From the NCBI RefSeq assembly GCF_016793485.1, contig NZ_JAEULZ010000033.1, forward strand, positions 50,960 through 114,959: a stretch of 64,000 bases of DNA. Direction: 5' to 3'. Origin of the DNA: Mesorhizobium sp. (GTDB lineage Bacteria; Pseudomonadota; Alphaproteobacteria; Rhizobiales; Rhizobiaceae). The position numbers were made by a program, and so were the translations under genes. Positions 17,917 to 27,378 of this stretch are shown here, piece by piece; positions within the stretch are counted from its first letter, which is position 1, and each line of letters begins with the position of its first letter. The notes beneath the pieces were generated by a model. That model saw only the letters and a list, made by a program, of their open reading frames with translations, was not told where the DNA came from and ran no database searches.

Positions 17917-18573
17917 ATGCACGACTACAAGAAGCTGACAGGGATCCTGTATTCCGCCGTGCTTTCGGACACACTCGACAGCTTCGGCCTGAAGGGTCAG
18001 GCGATGCACCCTTTCGTCCGGCCGCTCGATGACCAACTGGTTTTCATGGGTCCGGCGCGGACGGGCAGTTTCGAGGAAGCCGGCGAGCCCGCCCAGGGCG
18101 AAAATCCCTATGAGGTCGAGATCGCGTTGCTCGACGACCTAAAGCCCGGCCAGGTACCGGTGCTCGGATGCGGCGGGCCAACCAACACCATCGCGCCCTG
18201 GGGCGAACTCCTGACCACCGCCTCGATCGCACGCGGTGCGGTCGGCTGCGTGACCGACGGACTGGTGCGCGATATCCGCCACATCAGGGCGCTGAAGTTC
18301 CCTGTCTTCCACGGCGGGATCGGTCCGCTCGACACGCGCGGTCGCGCCAAGATGGTCGAGATGGACACGACGGTAACCTGCGGTGGCGTAACAGTCGCCT
18401 CCGGCGACATCGTCTTCGGGGACATCGACGGAGTCGTGATCATCCCGGTCGATCTTGCCGACCGCGTCATTGCTCGCGCGTTGGAGAAGATCCAGAGCGA
18501 GAACCACACGCGCGACGAACTGCGCCAGGGCAGGCTTTTGGGCGAGGTGTACGAGAAGTACGGCGTGCTCTGA
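17917..18573 (+). CDS. RraA-family protein (4-hydroxy-4-methyl-2-oxoglutarate aldolase-like)
   Basis: A protein of about 218 residues. It has the RraA/HMG-aldolase core: LGCGGPTNTIAPWGELLTTAS, then GAVGCVTDGLVRDIRHIRAL, which carries the conserved D-G-x-x-R-D metal and substrate site, and GDIVFGDIDGVVIIP near the end. Members cleave 2-keto-acid substrates with a divalent metal. I start at ATG 17917; the frame is open further upstream, but inside the SDR gene. A retro-aldol step on a sugar-derived keto acid would fit. The 18574-18786 gap beyond it contains only a hairpin. Confidence 0.87.
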   Translation: MHDYKKLTGILYSAVLSDTLDSFGLKGQAMHPFVRPLDDQLVFMGPARTGSFEEAGEPAQGENPYEVEIALLDDLKPGQVPVLGCGGPTNTIAPWGELLTTASIARGAVGCVTDGLVRDIRHIRALKFPVFHGGIGPLDTRGRAKMVEMDTTVTCGGVTVASGDIVFGDIDGVVIIPVDLADRVIARALEKIQSENHTRDELRQGRLLGEVYEKYGVL

Positions 18574-18602
18574 AAAGGCTCGGCGTCAAGAATGTTGGCC
18601 TG

Positions 18603-18627
18603 CCGGCTCCAGCCACGCTGGAGCCGG
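18603..18627 (+). terminator. Strong hairpin after the sugar unit
   Basis: CCGGCTCCAGC (18603-18613) and GCTGGAGCCGG (18617-18627) form a perfect 11-base-pair stem with a three-base loop, 30 bases after the RraA stop. It has no T-run, so it is a hairpin barrier between convergent genes rather than a proven intrinsic terminator. Confidence 0.6.
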
Positions 18628-18786
18628 AGGAGCTTCGGTCACCTGTCCATCTACGCTGGCGGCGCACCGCACCTGCAAACGGCGCCGCAACCGCGATTTC
18701 TTCAGACGCGGGCTGTCTCTAACGCGCCGTCCTAACGCGTCGCGCCGGGCGGCGCGGCATCCCGTTTCGAGGATCGGATCTTTGCC

Positions 18787-19386
18787 TCAGCCCACCACGA
18801 CGACCGTTGCTCCGATGGGAACACGCTCGAAGAGATCTTCGACGTGCTCGTTCACCATTCTGATACAGCCATTTGAGACAGCCTTTCCGATGGTCCATGG
18901 CTCGGTCGTGCCGTGAATGCGGTAAAGCGTGTCCTGGTCGTTGCGATAGAGATAGAGAGCCCGCGAACCCAGCGGGTTGTTGGGGCCGCCCGGCAATCCT
19001 TTCGCATAGCGCGCGTATTTCTTGGGATCGCGACGGATCATGTTGTCGGTCGGGCGCCAACTCGGCCATTTGGCTTTGCGTCCGACAATAGCCGAACCCT
19101 TGAATGTGAGCCCTGCCCTGCCGACGCCGATCCCATATCGACGAGCAAGTCCATTGCCTTCGATCAGGTACAGATATTTGTCGGACGGCACGACGACGAT
19201 GGTCCCTGCGGGATAGTTGTATTGGGACGTCACCACCTGCGGCACGAAACGTGCTTCCAGGACGAACGTGGATTTCGGGTCGTTCGCCAGTGCCTGCCGT
19301 GACCCTGCCAGCAACGCGAGCACGCCAAGGAAGAACGTCCGCCGCGCCATCCCGGCAGGAGTCTGGCCACTGCGATCAGTTTTCAT
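18787..19386 (-). CDS. L,D-transpeptidase (YkuD domain), exported
   Basis: A 199-residue exported L,D-transpeptidase. The N-terminus has MARRTFFLGVLALLAGSRQALA, a signal sequence with an arginine pair. The catalytic domain shows IVVVPSDKYLYLIEGNG and ends with YRIHGTTEPWTIGKAVSNGCIRMVN, where HGT and SNGCIR are the active-site motifs (Cys174). Such enzymes make 3-3 peptidoglycan cross-links or anchor proteins. A second paralogue lies 150 bases upstream. Confidence 0.93.
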   Translation of the reverse strand: MKTDRSGQTPAGMARRTFFLGVLALLAGSRQALANDPKSTFVLEARFVPQVVTSQYNYPAGTIVVVPSDKYLYLIEGNGLARRYGIGVGRAGLTFKGSAIVGRKAKWPSWRPTDNMIRRDPKKYARYAKGLPGGPNNPLGSRALYLYRNDQDTLYRIHGTTEPWTIGKAVSNGCIRMVNEHVEDLFERVPIGATVVVVG

Positions 19387-19471
19387 GGGTATCTTCCGTC
19401 TCGGGAGGGGTTAAACCGGGTTCAAGCTTTTCTACCTGCGCCATACCGAAAATCAGATTGCGATGTTTCAT
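19376..19471 (-). CDS. Possible 31-residue leader peptide before the L,D-transpeptidase
   Basis: An open frame MKHRNLIFGMAQVEKLEPGL and eleven further residues, starting at an ATG with AAAGGA seven bases before it. Its stop overlaps the transpeptidase start by 11 bases, an arrangement that suggests translational coupling. No homology is recognised and it could be chance; coupling plus a good ribosome site is the only evidence. Confidence 0.3.
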   Translation of the reverse strand: MKHRNLIFGMAQVEKLEPGLTPPETEDTHEN

Positions 19472-19536
19472 GTCAGGGTCCTTTCAGAAGGCCTGCAGCG
19501 GTGCGGGGGCGGACCGCTGGAGGGGCAACAATTCTG

Positions 19537-20247
19537 CTAGACGGACGCGCGGGCGCCGCCGCGCACGATGATCTTTGAGGGCGTTGCGACGCGGTCGTAC
19601 AGGTCGATGATGTCCTGGTTCATCAGGCGGACGCAGCCGCTGGAAACCGCTTTTCCGATTGTCCAGTATTCCGGCGTGCCATGAAGGCGGTAGAGCGTAT
19701 CTTCGCCATTCTGAAATATGTACAGCGCCCTCGCCCCCAGCGGATTGTCGATTCCGGGGGGCTGACCGCCGTTTTTTGCGCTCCACTTTTCAAGTTCGGG
19801 TTGCCGGGCGATCATTTCGGCTGGCGGCGTCCATGTCGGCCACCGCTGCTTCCATTGGACAACGCCGTCGCCGGACCACGTGAACCCCTGTCGGCCGAGG
19901 CCGACCCCATAACGCATGGCTTTGCCACCCGGCCTCACGAGATAAAGATAGTAGGATTGCGTGTCGACAACGACGGTCCCTGGACGTTCCCCGGTCGGGT
20001 CGTCGACGAGTTGCCTGTAAAAGCGCTTGTCGACCTTGGTGAGATCGACCGCCGGTATCGGAAAGTCCTCTTCCGGCATTGCCCGGTACATCAAAGCATA
20101 GGAGGAAACTTCGGCAGGCTTTTCAGGCGCAACCGGTTGGTCTCCGGTTGTAGAGCAGGCTGACAGGGCAACCCCACCGGTGGCCACCGCGCACATGCTG
20201 AAAAACTGTCGTCGGGTGTAGTGTTCAGATTCTTCTCTTGTGGTCAC
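19537..20247 (-). CDS. L,D-transpeptidase (YkuD domain), probable lipoprotein
   Basis: A 236-residue paralogue of the neighbouring transpeptidase. The N-terminus has YTRRQFFSMCAVATGGVALS followed by a lipobox-like L-S-A-C, so it may be exported by Tat and lipidated. The catalytic end is YRLHGTPEYWTIGKAVSSGCVRLMN, Cys205 being the nucleophile. Longer than its neighbour by an N-terminal segment (PEEDFPIPAVDLTKVDKRFY) common in rhizobial members. The two genes are probably an old tandem duplication. Confidence 0.93.
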   Translation of the reverse strand: MTTREESEHYTRRQFFSMCAVATGGVALSACSTTGDQPVAPEKPAEVSSYALMYRAMPEEDFPIPAVDLTKVDKRFYRQLVDDPTGERPGTVVVDTQSYYLYLVRPGGKAMRYGVGLGRQGFTWSGDGVVQWKQRWPTWTPPAEMIARQPELEKWSAKNGGQPPGIDNPLGARALYIFQNGEDTLYRLHGTPEYWTIGKAVSSGCVRLMNQDIIDLYDRVATPSKIIVRGGARASV

Positions 20248-20386
20248 TGTTACGCTCGCAATAGGTCATGGGAAAATCCGGCGCTTGGCAGTCAAGCGAG
20301 TCCGGAAAGAGGGGGACGCCCTGTATCGCGCGAAGTCGGGAGGAGGTCCCGCTGATGCGACGAACAGGCGTTCTTGGCTCGAGACG

Positions 20387-20791
20387 CTATCGGGGCGGTG
20401 GGGAGATTAGAAAAACGAGCCCGGAAGGAACTGCGCGCGCGCTTTTCTCCGGCGATGAAAGAGTAGCCGGGTGCAGGGCCGGCACATGCCACTTCGCAAG
20501 CCAGTTGCAGCTGTCATGACACTTGGCGGCTGGGTCGGGTGACATCGATGCGTCATCGTCGGCCTGCGCCGCATCGCTCACCATGATCGACATGGTCTTG
20601 TCTGGCTCGCCAGCAGAGGCCATCGCCGGAAGAGCGGCATGAAGGCTGACGAAACATAGCAGCAGAAGGGCAAGCAACAGCCTCGCAATCGCGTCACTCT
20701 TCCGGCGAACGCAGTCGCCAAGCGCCGTGTCGGGATCCCCGACAGGCGCAAGCGCCGCAAATTCCCCCATCCTGACGGTCGTGAGTATCAT
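20387..20791 (-). CDS. Small exported hypothetical protein
   Basis: A 134-residue protein I cannot assign. A hydrophobic segment (IARLLLALLLLCFVSLHAAL, near residues 35-54) ending PAMASA looks like a signal or anchor, followed by an acidic stretch, a Cys pair (KCHDSC) and a C-terminal LISPPPR. The charge pattern and the WLAKWHVPALHPATL segment resemble small uncharacterised rhizobial proteins known to me only by look. The start may be the ATG at 20770 instead. Confidence 0.45.
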   Translation of the reverse strand: MILTTVRMGEFAALAPVGDPDTALGDCVRRKSDAIARLLLALLLLCFVSLHAALPAMASAGEPDKTMSIMVSDAAQADDDASMSPDPAAKCHDSCNWLAKWHVPALHPATLSSPEKSARAVPSGLVFLISPPPR

Positions 20792-20956
20792 TCAAACCAT
20801 GCTAGCCGCCGCTGCCTTCCCGGCAGTGAGTCCCTAAAGTCCCGTATCATAGTTAAGATGACGTTTCCGCCCACAAATTCGCGAGCGGCAAAGAACCGCA
20901 GATCGACATCAGCCTCGTTCAGGCAGCCTGTACCAGGAATATGCGATTTGGCGTTG

Positions 20957-22288
20957 CTAAAGTACCTTTCCCGGATTGAGGATGCCCGCCGGGTCGAGTG
21001 CGTGCCTGATCGCGCGCATGGCCGCCAGTTCGGCCGCGCTCCGGCTGTGGCCCAGCCAGTCGCGCTTCAGTGTCCCGATCCCATGCTCGGCCGAGATCAC
21101 GCCGCCCGCTTCGCGGACGAGATCGTAGGCGATGCGGTCGACCGTATGCAGATCGTCGTGAGCATAGCCCGGCACCTGCACCATGATATGAAGATTGCTG
21201 TCGCCGATATGGCCGAAGAAGAGGGCACGGGCCGAGGGCAGCGCGGCCGCAATGGCCTCGCGGCAGGCGCGAGCATAGGTGTCTGCCTTTGCGATCGGCA
21301 GGCTTACGTCGAAATTCATGATGTCCGGCAGGTGCGCCTCCGGCAAAGCCACCTCGCGCACATCCCAGAACCGCCGGGCATCCGCCCGCGACTGCGCGAT
21401 CAGCGCATCCGTGATGACCCCGCCCTCCAGCGCCGCCTCCAGCAGCGGAACCAGCCCGTCGCCTTCCGTTTCGATGATCACGGCGAAAGGCGGAATCTCG
21501 TTGAAGAGCCTGCGTCCTCCGCACACGTCGAAAAAATCCGCCCACATCGCCTCGAAGGCCGACAGCGTCACCTGCCTGCGAGCCATGTCCATGAGCCTGA
21601 GCACCGCGTCATAGCTGTCGAGCGTGCAGATCGCCGTCTCGATCTCGGCCGGCAGCGGGTGCAGCCGCAGCACCGCGCGCGTGATCACGCCGAGCGTCCC
21701 CTCCGACCCGGCGAACAGGTTGCGCAAATCGTAGCCGGTATTGTCCTTTTGCATGCGCGACAGATGCGACAGTACCGCACCTCCGGCCTGCACCACCTCG
21801 AGGCCGAGCAGGTTTTCGCGCACGGTCCCGTGCCGGATCACGCGCAAGCCCCCGGCATTGGTGGCGATGTTGCCGCCGATCTGGCAGGAACCGCGCGCTC
21901 CGAGATCGATCGGCAGCAGGAAGCCCGCTTCCTCAGCCGCGTTCTGCGCCGTCTCCAGCACGGTCCCGGCGCGCACGACCATCGCGCCGGCGACGGTATC
22001 GATCTCCTCCACGCCTTGGAACCGAGACAACGATAGCGCGATGTCGCCGGGCCGGCAGTTCGCGCCCCCGGCAAGCCCCGTCATCCCACCCTGCGGCACG
22101 ACCGGCTGACCGTGCCGATGGCAGATTTCCAGCGCCTTCGAAATGTCCGCGACCGAACCCGGCCTTAACAGGGCGAGCGGCAGGTGACGACCGGTGCCGC
22201 TCGCATCCGAGCGGTGCGCTTCCAGCGCATCGCCTGTCAGACAGGCATCGGGGCCGAGTGCGGCATAAAGATCTGAAAGGGCGTCCAT
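20957..22288 (-). CDS. FAD-linked oxidase (GlcD/D-2-hydroxyacid dehydrogenase family)
   Basis: A protein of about 443 residues of the vanillyl-alcohol-oxidase/GlcD type. The FAD-binding half has [40 protein letters not shown] and [20 protein letters not shown]. The C-terminal half has [14 protein letters not shown] with metal-binding histidines and [15 protein letters not shown] near the end. Such enzymes oxidise D-2-hydroxy acids such as D-lactate or D-2-hydroxyglutarate. I chose ATG 22288; an upstream frame to 22369 has no ribosome site. It stands alone, divergent from msrA. Confidence 0.9.
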   Translation of the reverse strand: MDALSDLYAALGPDACLTGDALEAHRSDASGTGRHLPLALLRPGSVADISKALEICHRHGQPVVPQGGMTGLAGGANCRPGDIALSLSRFQGVEEIDTVAGAMVVRAGTVLETAQNAAEEAGFLLPIDLGARGSCQIGGNIATNAGGLRVIRHGTVRENLLGLEVVQAGGAVLSHLSRMQKDNTGYDLRNLFAGSEGTLGVITRAVLRLHPLPAEIETAICTLDSYDAVLRLMDMARRQVTLSAFEAMWADFFDVCGGRRLFNEIPPFAVIIETEGDGLVPLLEAALEGGVITDALIAQSRADARRFWDVREVALPEAHLPDIMNFDVSLPIAKADTYARACREAIAAALPSARALFFGHIGDSNLHIMVQVPGYAHDDLHTVDRIAYDLVREAGGVISAEHGIGTLKRDWLGHSRSAAELAAMRAIRHALDPAGILNPGKVL

Positions 22289-22347
22289 CGAGGCGAATTT
22301 CCGTTCTGTTGAAGCGGCTATTGGCGTGGAAGCCTGAATCCGCCGGA

Positions 22348-22376
22348 TTGGTACCTTGGCGAAAAGCACCTATATC
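22348..22376 (+). promoter_or_regulatory. Probable promoter of msrA
   Basis: TTGGTA (22348-22353), a 17-base spacer and TATATC (22371-22376) form a reasonable housekeeping promoter, 29 bases before the msrA start. Only the sequence match supports this. Confidence 0.5.
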
Positions 22377-22404
22377 TTGGGAAACGCAACCGAGGATTTT
22401 CACG

Positions 22405-22929
22405 ATGAGCATCGACACCGAGCGCGCAGTCCTTGCAGGCGGCTGTTTCTGGGGAATGCAGGATCTGATCCGTCGCCTGCCCGGCGTGGTCTCCACCAGC
22501 GTCGGCTATACGGGCGGCGACGTGCCCAACGCCACATACCGCAACCACGGCAGTCATGCCGAGGGTATCGAGATTTTCTTCGATCCCTCGAAAACCAGCT
22601 ACCGCGATATCCTGGAGTTCTTCTTCCAGATCCATGATCCAAGCACGAAGAACCGCCAGGGCAATGACATCGGAACCAGCTATCGTTCGGCGATCTACTA
22701 CCTCAACGACGAGCAGAAGCAGGTCGCCGAGGACACCATTGCCGACGTCAACGCCTCCGGCTTGTGGCCCGGCAAGGTCGTGACCGAACTGGTCCCGGCA
22801 GGCGATTTCTGGCAGGCAGAGCCCGAGCACCAGGATTATCTGGAGCGTTATCCGAACGGATACACCTGCCACTTCCCGCGGCCCAACTGGAAGCTGCCGA
22901 AGCGATCGGAATTGCTCCGCGCCGGCTGA
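22405..22929 (+). CDS. msrA: Peptide-methionine (S)-S-oxide reductase
   Basis: A 174-residue MsrA, which reduces methionine-S-sulfoxide in proteins using thioredoxin. It shows [20 protein letters not shown] with the catalytic Cys in [28 protein letters not shown], and [20 protein letters not shown], all characteristic. The ATG at 22405 follows GAGG. No extra MsrB domain and no signal peptide. Confidence 0.96.
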   Translation: MSIDTERAVLAGGCFWGMQDLIRRLPGVVSTSVGYTGGDVPNATYRNHGSHAEGIEIFFDPSKTSYRDILEFFFQIHDPSTKNRQGNDIGTSYRSAIYYLNDEQKQVAEDTIADVNASGLWPGKVVTELVPAGDFWQAEPEHQDYLERYPNGYTCHFPRPNWKLPKRSELLRAG

Positions 22930-22942
22930 CGACGCCAAGCCT

Positions 22943-24769
22943 TCAGGCGGCGACCAGATGGCCGCCGCCGACATCGCTTAGAGTAACGCGATTAGGCTCC
23001 TCGCCGACCCGTCTCACGGCGCTCGGTATCTCCCGGTCGAGGCGCGCGAACTGCGCCCGCCGATGTGCCGGGTCGGGCACAGGCACGGCGTCGATCAACC
23101 GCTTCGTGTAGGGATGGCGCGGATCGAAGAACACCTGGTCACGCGTGCCTATCTCCACGATCTGCCCGAGATACATCACCGCCACCCGGTCGGAGATGTT
23201 CTCCACCACCGCCATGTCGTGCGAGATGAACAGGTAGGCGATGCCGAACTCGCGCTGCAAATCCTTCAGCAGCCTCAGCACGCGCGCCTGCACCGAAACG
23301 TCGAGCGCCGAGACGCTCTCGTCGGCGATGATGAGCTTCGGGTTCAGCGCCAGCGCGCGGGCGATACAGATTCGCTGGCGTTGGCCACCGGAAAATTCGT
23401 GCGGGTAGCGATCCATCTGGCCAGCCGACAGCCCAACGCGCTCGAACAGGTCCGCAACGCGCTCGCGTCGCTCTGTCCTGTCGCCGATCGCGTGGACCAC
23501 AAGCGGCTCTTCGACAAGGTCCCCGACGCGCATGCGCGGGTCGAGCGACGCGTACGGATCCTGGAAGATCATCTGGACATCGCGACGGACGGCGTTGCGA
23601 TCAGTCCTCGAAAGCCCCGACAGGTTTCGCCCTTCGACGACGATGTCGCCCGCGTAGGGCACAAGTCCCGCAATCGCCTTCGCAGTGGTCGACTTCCCGC
23701 AGCCGGATTCGCCGACAAGCGACAACGTCTCGTTGCGCGCGATCTGGAACGACACGTTCTCCACGGCGTGCACCCGTCGATCAACCCGGCCGAAAAACCC
23801 GCCATGCAGGTCGAAACGCACCTTCAGGTCGCTCACCGACGCGACCGGGTTTGAAATCGCCCCGCCAGCCTCTGCCTCGAACAATGCCGGCGCAGCCACT
23901 CCAGCCTCGCGCCGCATCCTAGGCACGGCAGCCAGAAGCTCGCGCGTATAGTCGGTCTTCGGCCGCGAGAAGATGTCGGCGACATCCCCCTGCTCGACCA
24001 TCGCCCCGTTGCGCATCACGATGACACGATCGGCCATCTCCGCCACCACGCCCATGTCATGGGTGATCAGGATGAGCGCCGTGCCGGTGTCGCGCTGCAG
24101 GTCGCGCAGCAGTTCGAGCACCTCGCCCTGAACCGTCACGTCGAGCGCGGTCGTCGGCTCGTCGGCGATCAGCACGTCAGGTTTCAGCGCCAGAGCCATG
24201 GCGATCATAACGCGCTGGCGCATGCCGCCCGAAAGCTCGTGCGGATACTGGGTGAGTCGCCTTTCCGCCTCCGGGATACGCACCGCCTGCAGCGCCTCGA
24301 TGGCGCGTTGGCGCACCTGCCCGCGCGATAATGCGGTATGCACCTCGATCGCCTCGGTCAGTTGCCGCCCTATCGACAGAACCGGGTTCAGCGAGGTCAT
24401 CGGCTCCTGGAAGATCATGGCGACGCGGTCGCCCCTGATGCGGCACATGCGGCTTTCGGACAGCCGCGTCAGTTCTATATCGCCAAGCCGGACCGAGCCG
24501 GCCGAAATCCGTGCCGCCGGCTGAGGCAGCAGGCCCATGACGGCCAGCGAAGTCATCGACTTCCCCGAACCGGATTCGCCGGCAATACAAAGCGTCTCGC
24601 CGCGCGACAGCGAAAACGAGAGGTCGGAGACGACCTCCCGCTCCCCATCGTCGCCGCGCACCGTGACGGACAGGTGCGCAACGTCGAGGACCGGCGTCGC
24701 TGTTCCGACCGCCGGTCTTCTGTTCGTCGCGCTCGCCTCCATCGCGCCTGTTTCCGGCGCAACGCTCAT
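22943..24769 (-). CDS. Oligopeptide-type ABC transporter ATPase, fused DppD-DppF
   Basis: A 608-residue protein joining two ATPase domains that are separate in most peptide importers. Domain 1: Walker A AGESGSGKS (about residue 67), signature LSGGMRQRVMIAMAL, Walker B VLIADEPTTALD. Domain 2: Walker A VGESGCGKS (about residue 350), signature FSGGQRQRICIARAL, IIADESVSALD, and the C-terminal HPYTKRLIDAVPVPDP tail of DppF. The ATG overlaps the amidase stop by four bases. It is the last gene of the amiC-headed operon and should power the 27379-29210 permeases. Confidence 0.93.
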   Translation of the reverse strand: MSVAPETGAMEASATNRRPAVGTATPVLDVAHLSVTVRGDDGEREVVSDLSFSLSRGETLCIAGESGSGKSMTSLAVMGLLPQPAARISAGSVRLGDIELTRLSESRMCRIRGDRVAMIFQEPMTSLNPVLSIGRQLTEAIEVHTALSRGQVRQRAIEALQAVRIPEAERRLTQYPHELSGGMRQRVMIAMALALKPDVLIADEPTTALDVTVQGEVLELLRDLQRDTGTALILITHDMGVVAEMADRVIVMRNGAMVEQGDVADIFSRPKTDYTRELLAAVPRMRREAGVAAPALFEAEAGGAISNPVASVSDLKVRFDLHGGFFGRVDRRVHAVENVSFQIARNETLSLVGESGCGKSTTAKAIAGLVPYAGDIVVEGRNLSGLSRTDRNAVRRDVQMIFQDPYASLDPRMRVGDLVEEPLVVHAIGDRTERRERVADLFERVGLSAGQMDRYPHEFSGGQRQRICIARALALNPKLIIADESVSALDVSVQARVLRLLKDLQREFGIAYLFISHDMAVVENISDRVAVMYLGQIVEIGTRDQVFFDPRHPYTKRLIDAVPVPDPAHRRAQFARLDREIPSAVRRVGEEPNRVTLSDVGGGHLVAA

Positions 24770-25707
24770 TCGAAGACGACGCGCGGGAAGTAGAACGACA
24801 CCACCCAGTTCGGCATGTCGACGATCTCGCTGATCCTGAGATCACCGCAGACCGAACAGAGCATGTAGGCCTCCACCGGATCAAGGCCATACTGGCCCGC
24901 CAGCAGGTCTACCATCTGCGAGACCGCGCCCTTTGCGCCGGTCATCAGGTCGGGGCCGACGCCCGTGGTCACCTCGTAGCCCTTGGCGTCGAGATGGCGC
25001 GTCACCGGCCCCGGTGTCGTGAAGCGCGGCATCTTCAGCCGCGCATCCTTGACCAGGTCGATCTTCAGCACGGTGTTCATCTGGCTTTCGATCGCCGTGC
25101 CGCATACCTCTCCATCACCTTGCGCGGCATGGGTATCGCCGACCGAAAACAGCGCGCCCTGCACTTCGACCGGAAGATAGAGCACGGTCCCCGCCGCAAG
25201 GTCGCGGATGTCGAGGTTTCCGCCCATGCGCCGAGGCGGCACCACCGAATGCAGCCCGGGCTCGGCCGGTGCATTGCCGATCGTGCCCGCGAACGGCTTC
25301 AGCGGCACCCTCGCGTTTTTTCCGTACAGAGCCGGCTCCAGCGACGTGTCGTATTTCCAGAGATTGAGGGCCGGCTCTTTGAAGTCGTCGGCCAGCAGCC
25401 CGAAGCCCGGGATGTTCGCCGTCCAGCCAAAGCCGGACGGTTTGAACGCTTCGATGGTGATCTTCAACGCGTCGCCCGGCTCGGCCCCATCCACATGGAT
25501 GGGGCCGGTAACCGGATTGACCTTGCTGAAGTCGAGCGCCGGGACATCCGCCACGGTGCTGGCGGGCGTGAACTGCCCGCCAGACGAATCCAGGCACTCG
25601 AACTCGATGGTTGACCCCGGCGCCACTCTCTCGGCCGGAACGAAACTGTTGTCCCAGCCGAAATGATGATGGCGTCCGTGGATCGTGTAGTCGCAGTTAT
25701 TGCACAT
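24766..25707 (-). CDS. Acetamidase/formamidase family protein
   Basis: A 313-residue enzyme of the FmdA/AmdA family, which hydrolyses formamide or short amides to ammonia and the acid. It begins MCNNCDYTIHGRHHHFGWDN; the conserved core has GPIHVDGAEPGDALKITI, FSVGDTHAAQGDGEVCGTAIES (Asp, His and Glu of the active site) and YMLCSVCGDLRISEIVDMPN near the end. The start overlaps the binding-protein gene by about 11 bases, so it is tightly coupled to the importer. With AmiC/AmiR at the head of the operon, an amide is the likely inducer and substrate. Confidence 0.93.
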   Translation of the reverse strand: MCNNCDYTIHGRHHHFGWDNSFVPAERVAPGSTIEFECLDSSGGQFTPASTVADVPALDFSKVNPVTGPIHVDGAEPGDALKITIEAFKPSGFGWTANIPGFGLLADDFKEPALNLWKYDTSLEPALYGKNARVPLKPFAGTIGNAPAEPGLHSVVPPRRMGGNLDIRDLAAGTVLYLPVEVQGALFSVGDTHAAQGDGEVCGTAIESQMNTVLKIDLVKDARLKMPRFTTPGPVTRHLDAKGYEVTTGVGPDLMTGAKGAVSQMVDLLAGQYGLDPVEAYMLCSVCGDLRISEIVDMPNWVVSFYFPRVVFE

Positions 25708-27337
25708 CGGTCACATACACATAGTCGTAGTTGATCGGAATATGGACCGGATCGACATAGAGCTTGTCGGCGCCGGCCATGCGTGGCGAACGCATCGTGA
25801 AGCGCTGCTCGTTGAAGACCGGAACCCACGGCGCGTCTTCCATGATCTTCTCATAGATTCCGCTCCACATCTTGTAGCGCTCTTCAGCCTTGGCGGGATC
25901 GACGATCGAGTCGGCTTCCGCCGCCTTCTTGTCGAGGTCCTCGTTGCAGTACCACGACCAGTTCCAGCCGCCTGGCACCGCGCCACCGCAGCCGAGGATC
26001 GGGCCGTAGAAGTTGGACGGATCGGGGAAGTCCGCGATCCAGCCCATGCCACCCGACCAGATCATCGGCGCGCCTTCCTTCTCGCCACCCGCCGCGATCA
26101 CATTGGCCTGCGCCAGCGACTGAATGTTGGCCTTGACGCCGATCGCCGCGAGATCCTGCTGGATCGCCTGCGCGATACGCGGATTGGGGTCCGTGTTCAT
26201 CGCGAACAGCTCGGTCTCGAAGCCCTCGGGGAAGCCGGCCTCGGCCAGCAGCGCCTTCGCGGCCGCGGGATCATACGCATAGCCCTTGTAATCCTTGGAG
26301 TAGCCGGGCATCGACGGAGGCAGCGGCTGGTTGGCCGGCACCGCGCGGTTGTTGATGAGCTGGACGACGCGGTCCTTGTTGATCGCCATGTTCATCGCCT
26401 GGCGCACCTTGACGTTGTCGAATGGCGCGACGTTGGTGTTCATGGTGATGTAGCCGGTGTGGAGCTGTCCGCCCTCGACCACGCGTTCCTTCTGCGCCGG
26501 ATCGGCCATCACTTCCTGGAACTTGGCCGGCGGAATGCCGTCGCCGGGCACGTCGACCTCGCCCTTCTGCAGGCGCAGCAGCGCTACGACCGGCTCCTGC
26601 CCGACCTCGAAGGTGATCTTGTCGAGATAGGGAAGGCCCTTGTTCCAGTAGTCGGCGTTCTTCTCGAACACGAGCCGCTGGCCGAGCGTCCATTCCGCGA
26701 GCTTGTAGGCGCCGGTCCCGACCGGGTTCTTGCCGAAGTCCGCGCCGTACTTTTCGACCTCTTCCTTCGGCACGACATGGGCAAAATTGAGCGCCATGAC
26801 ATGCAGGAAGGTCGCGTCCGGACGCGAAAGCTCGATCTTGATGGTCGAGGGATCGACGACAGTCACGCCCGAAAGGCTGGTGGCGCTGCCGCCGGTGACT
26901 TCATCAAAACCCTTGATCGAGGCAAAGAAGCCCGCGCCCGGCGATTGCGTCTTCGGATCGACAACGCGGTCGAGCGTGTACTTCACGTCCTCGGCGGTCA
27001 TCTCGCGTCCGTTGTGGAACTTCACGCCCGGACGCAGCTTGAAGGTAAACACCGTTCCGTCAGGCGAAATCTCGTAGCTCTCGGCAAGCTCTGGGCGCAG
27101 CGTCGTCGTACCCGGCTCGTAATCCATCAGCCCGTCGAACAGGCTCTTGATCATCGACCAGTTCTGCCAGTCGTAGCCGATCGCCGGATCGAGCGTGGAC
27201 ACGTCGTCCTTGTAGGTGATGACGATATCGCCACCGGGCTTTGCGTTGGGATCGCGCTCCTCCGCACTCGCCGGAGCAAATCCGAGCATGAGGGCAAGCG
27301 CCGTGGCTGCCACCGTTGTCGTCAGGTATCTCTTCAT
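25697..27337 (-). CDS. Peptide/amide ABC transporter substrate-binding protein (family 5)
   Basis: A periplasmic binding protein of about 546 residues of the DppA/OppA family. A signal peptide (MKRYLTTTVAATALALMLGF, cut after PASAE) precedes the mature part. Family 5 motifs are DDVSTLDPAIGYD, VFTFKLRPGVKFHNGREMTAEDV, and the DNVKVRQAMNMAINKD motif. The ATG at 27337 is nine bases after AAAGGGA; a GTG two codons earlier is closer to it. Although of peptide-binding type, the amidase and AmiC/R in the operon suggest an amide, amino-acid amide or short peptide. It is followed at once by the amidase. Confidence 0.93.
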   Translation of the reverse strand: MKRYLTTTVAATALALMLGFAPASAEERDPNAKPGGDIVITYKDDVSTLDPAIGYDWQNWSMIKSLFDGLMDYEPGTTTLRPELAESYEISPDGTVFTFKLRPGVKFHNGREMTAEDVKYTLDRVVDPKTQSPGAGFFASIKGFDEVTGGSATSLSGVTVVDPSTIKIELSRPDATFLHVMALNFAHVVPKEEVEKYGADFGKNPVGTGAYKLAEWTLGQRLVFEKNADYWNKGLPYLDKITFEVGQEPVVALLRLQKGEVDVPGDGIPPAKFQEVMADPAQKERVVEGGQLHTGYITMNTNVAPFDNVKVRQAMNMAINKDRVVQLINNRAVPANQPLPPSMPGYSKDYKGYAYDPAAAKALLAEAGFPEGFETELFAMNTDPNPRIAQAIQQDLAAIGVKANIQSLAQANVIAAGGEKEGAPMIWSGGMGWIADFPDPSNFYGPILGCGGAVPGGWNWSWYCNEDLDKKAAEADSIVDPAKAEERYKMWSGIYEKIMEDAPWVPVFNEQRFTMRSPRMAGADKLYVDPVHIPINYDYVYVTDVQ

Positions 27338-27378
27338 TTTCACTGTTCCCTTTCTTCTTCGTTGGATGCTTCACAAGT

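Noticed and set aside
20268-20519. An 83-codon frame on the plus strand
   Set aside because: It is antisense to the more convincing exported protein at 20387-20791 and has no recognisable features.
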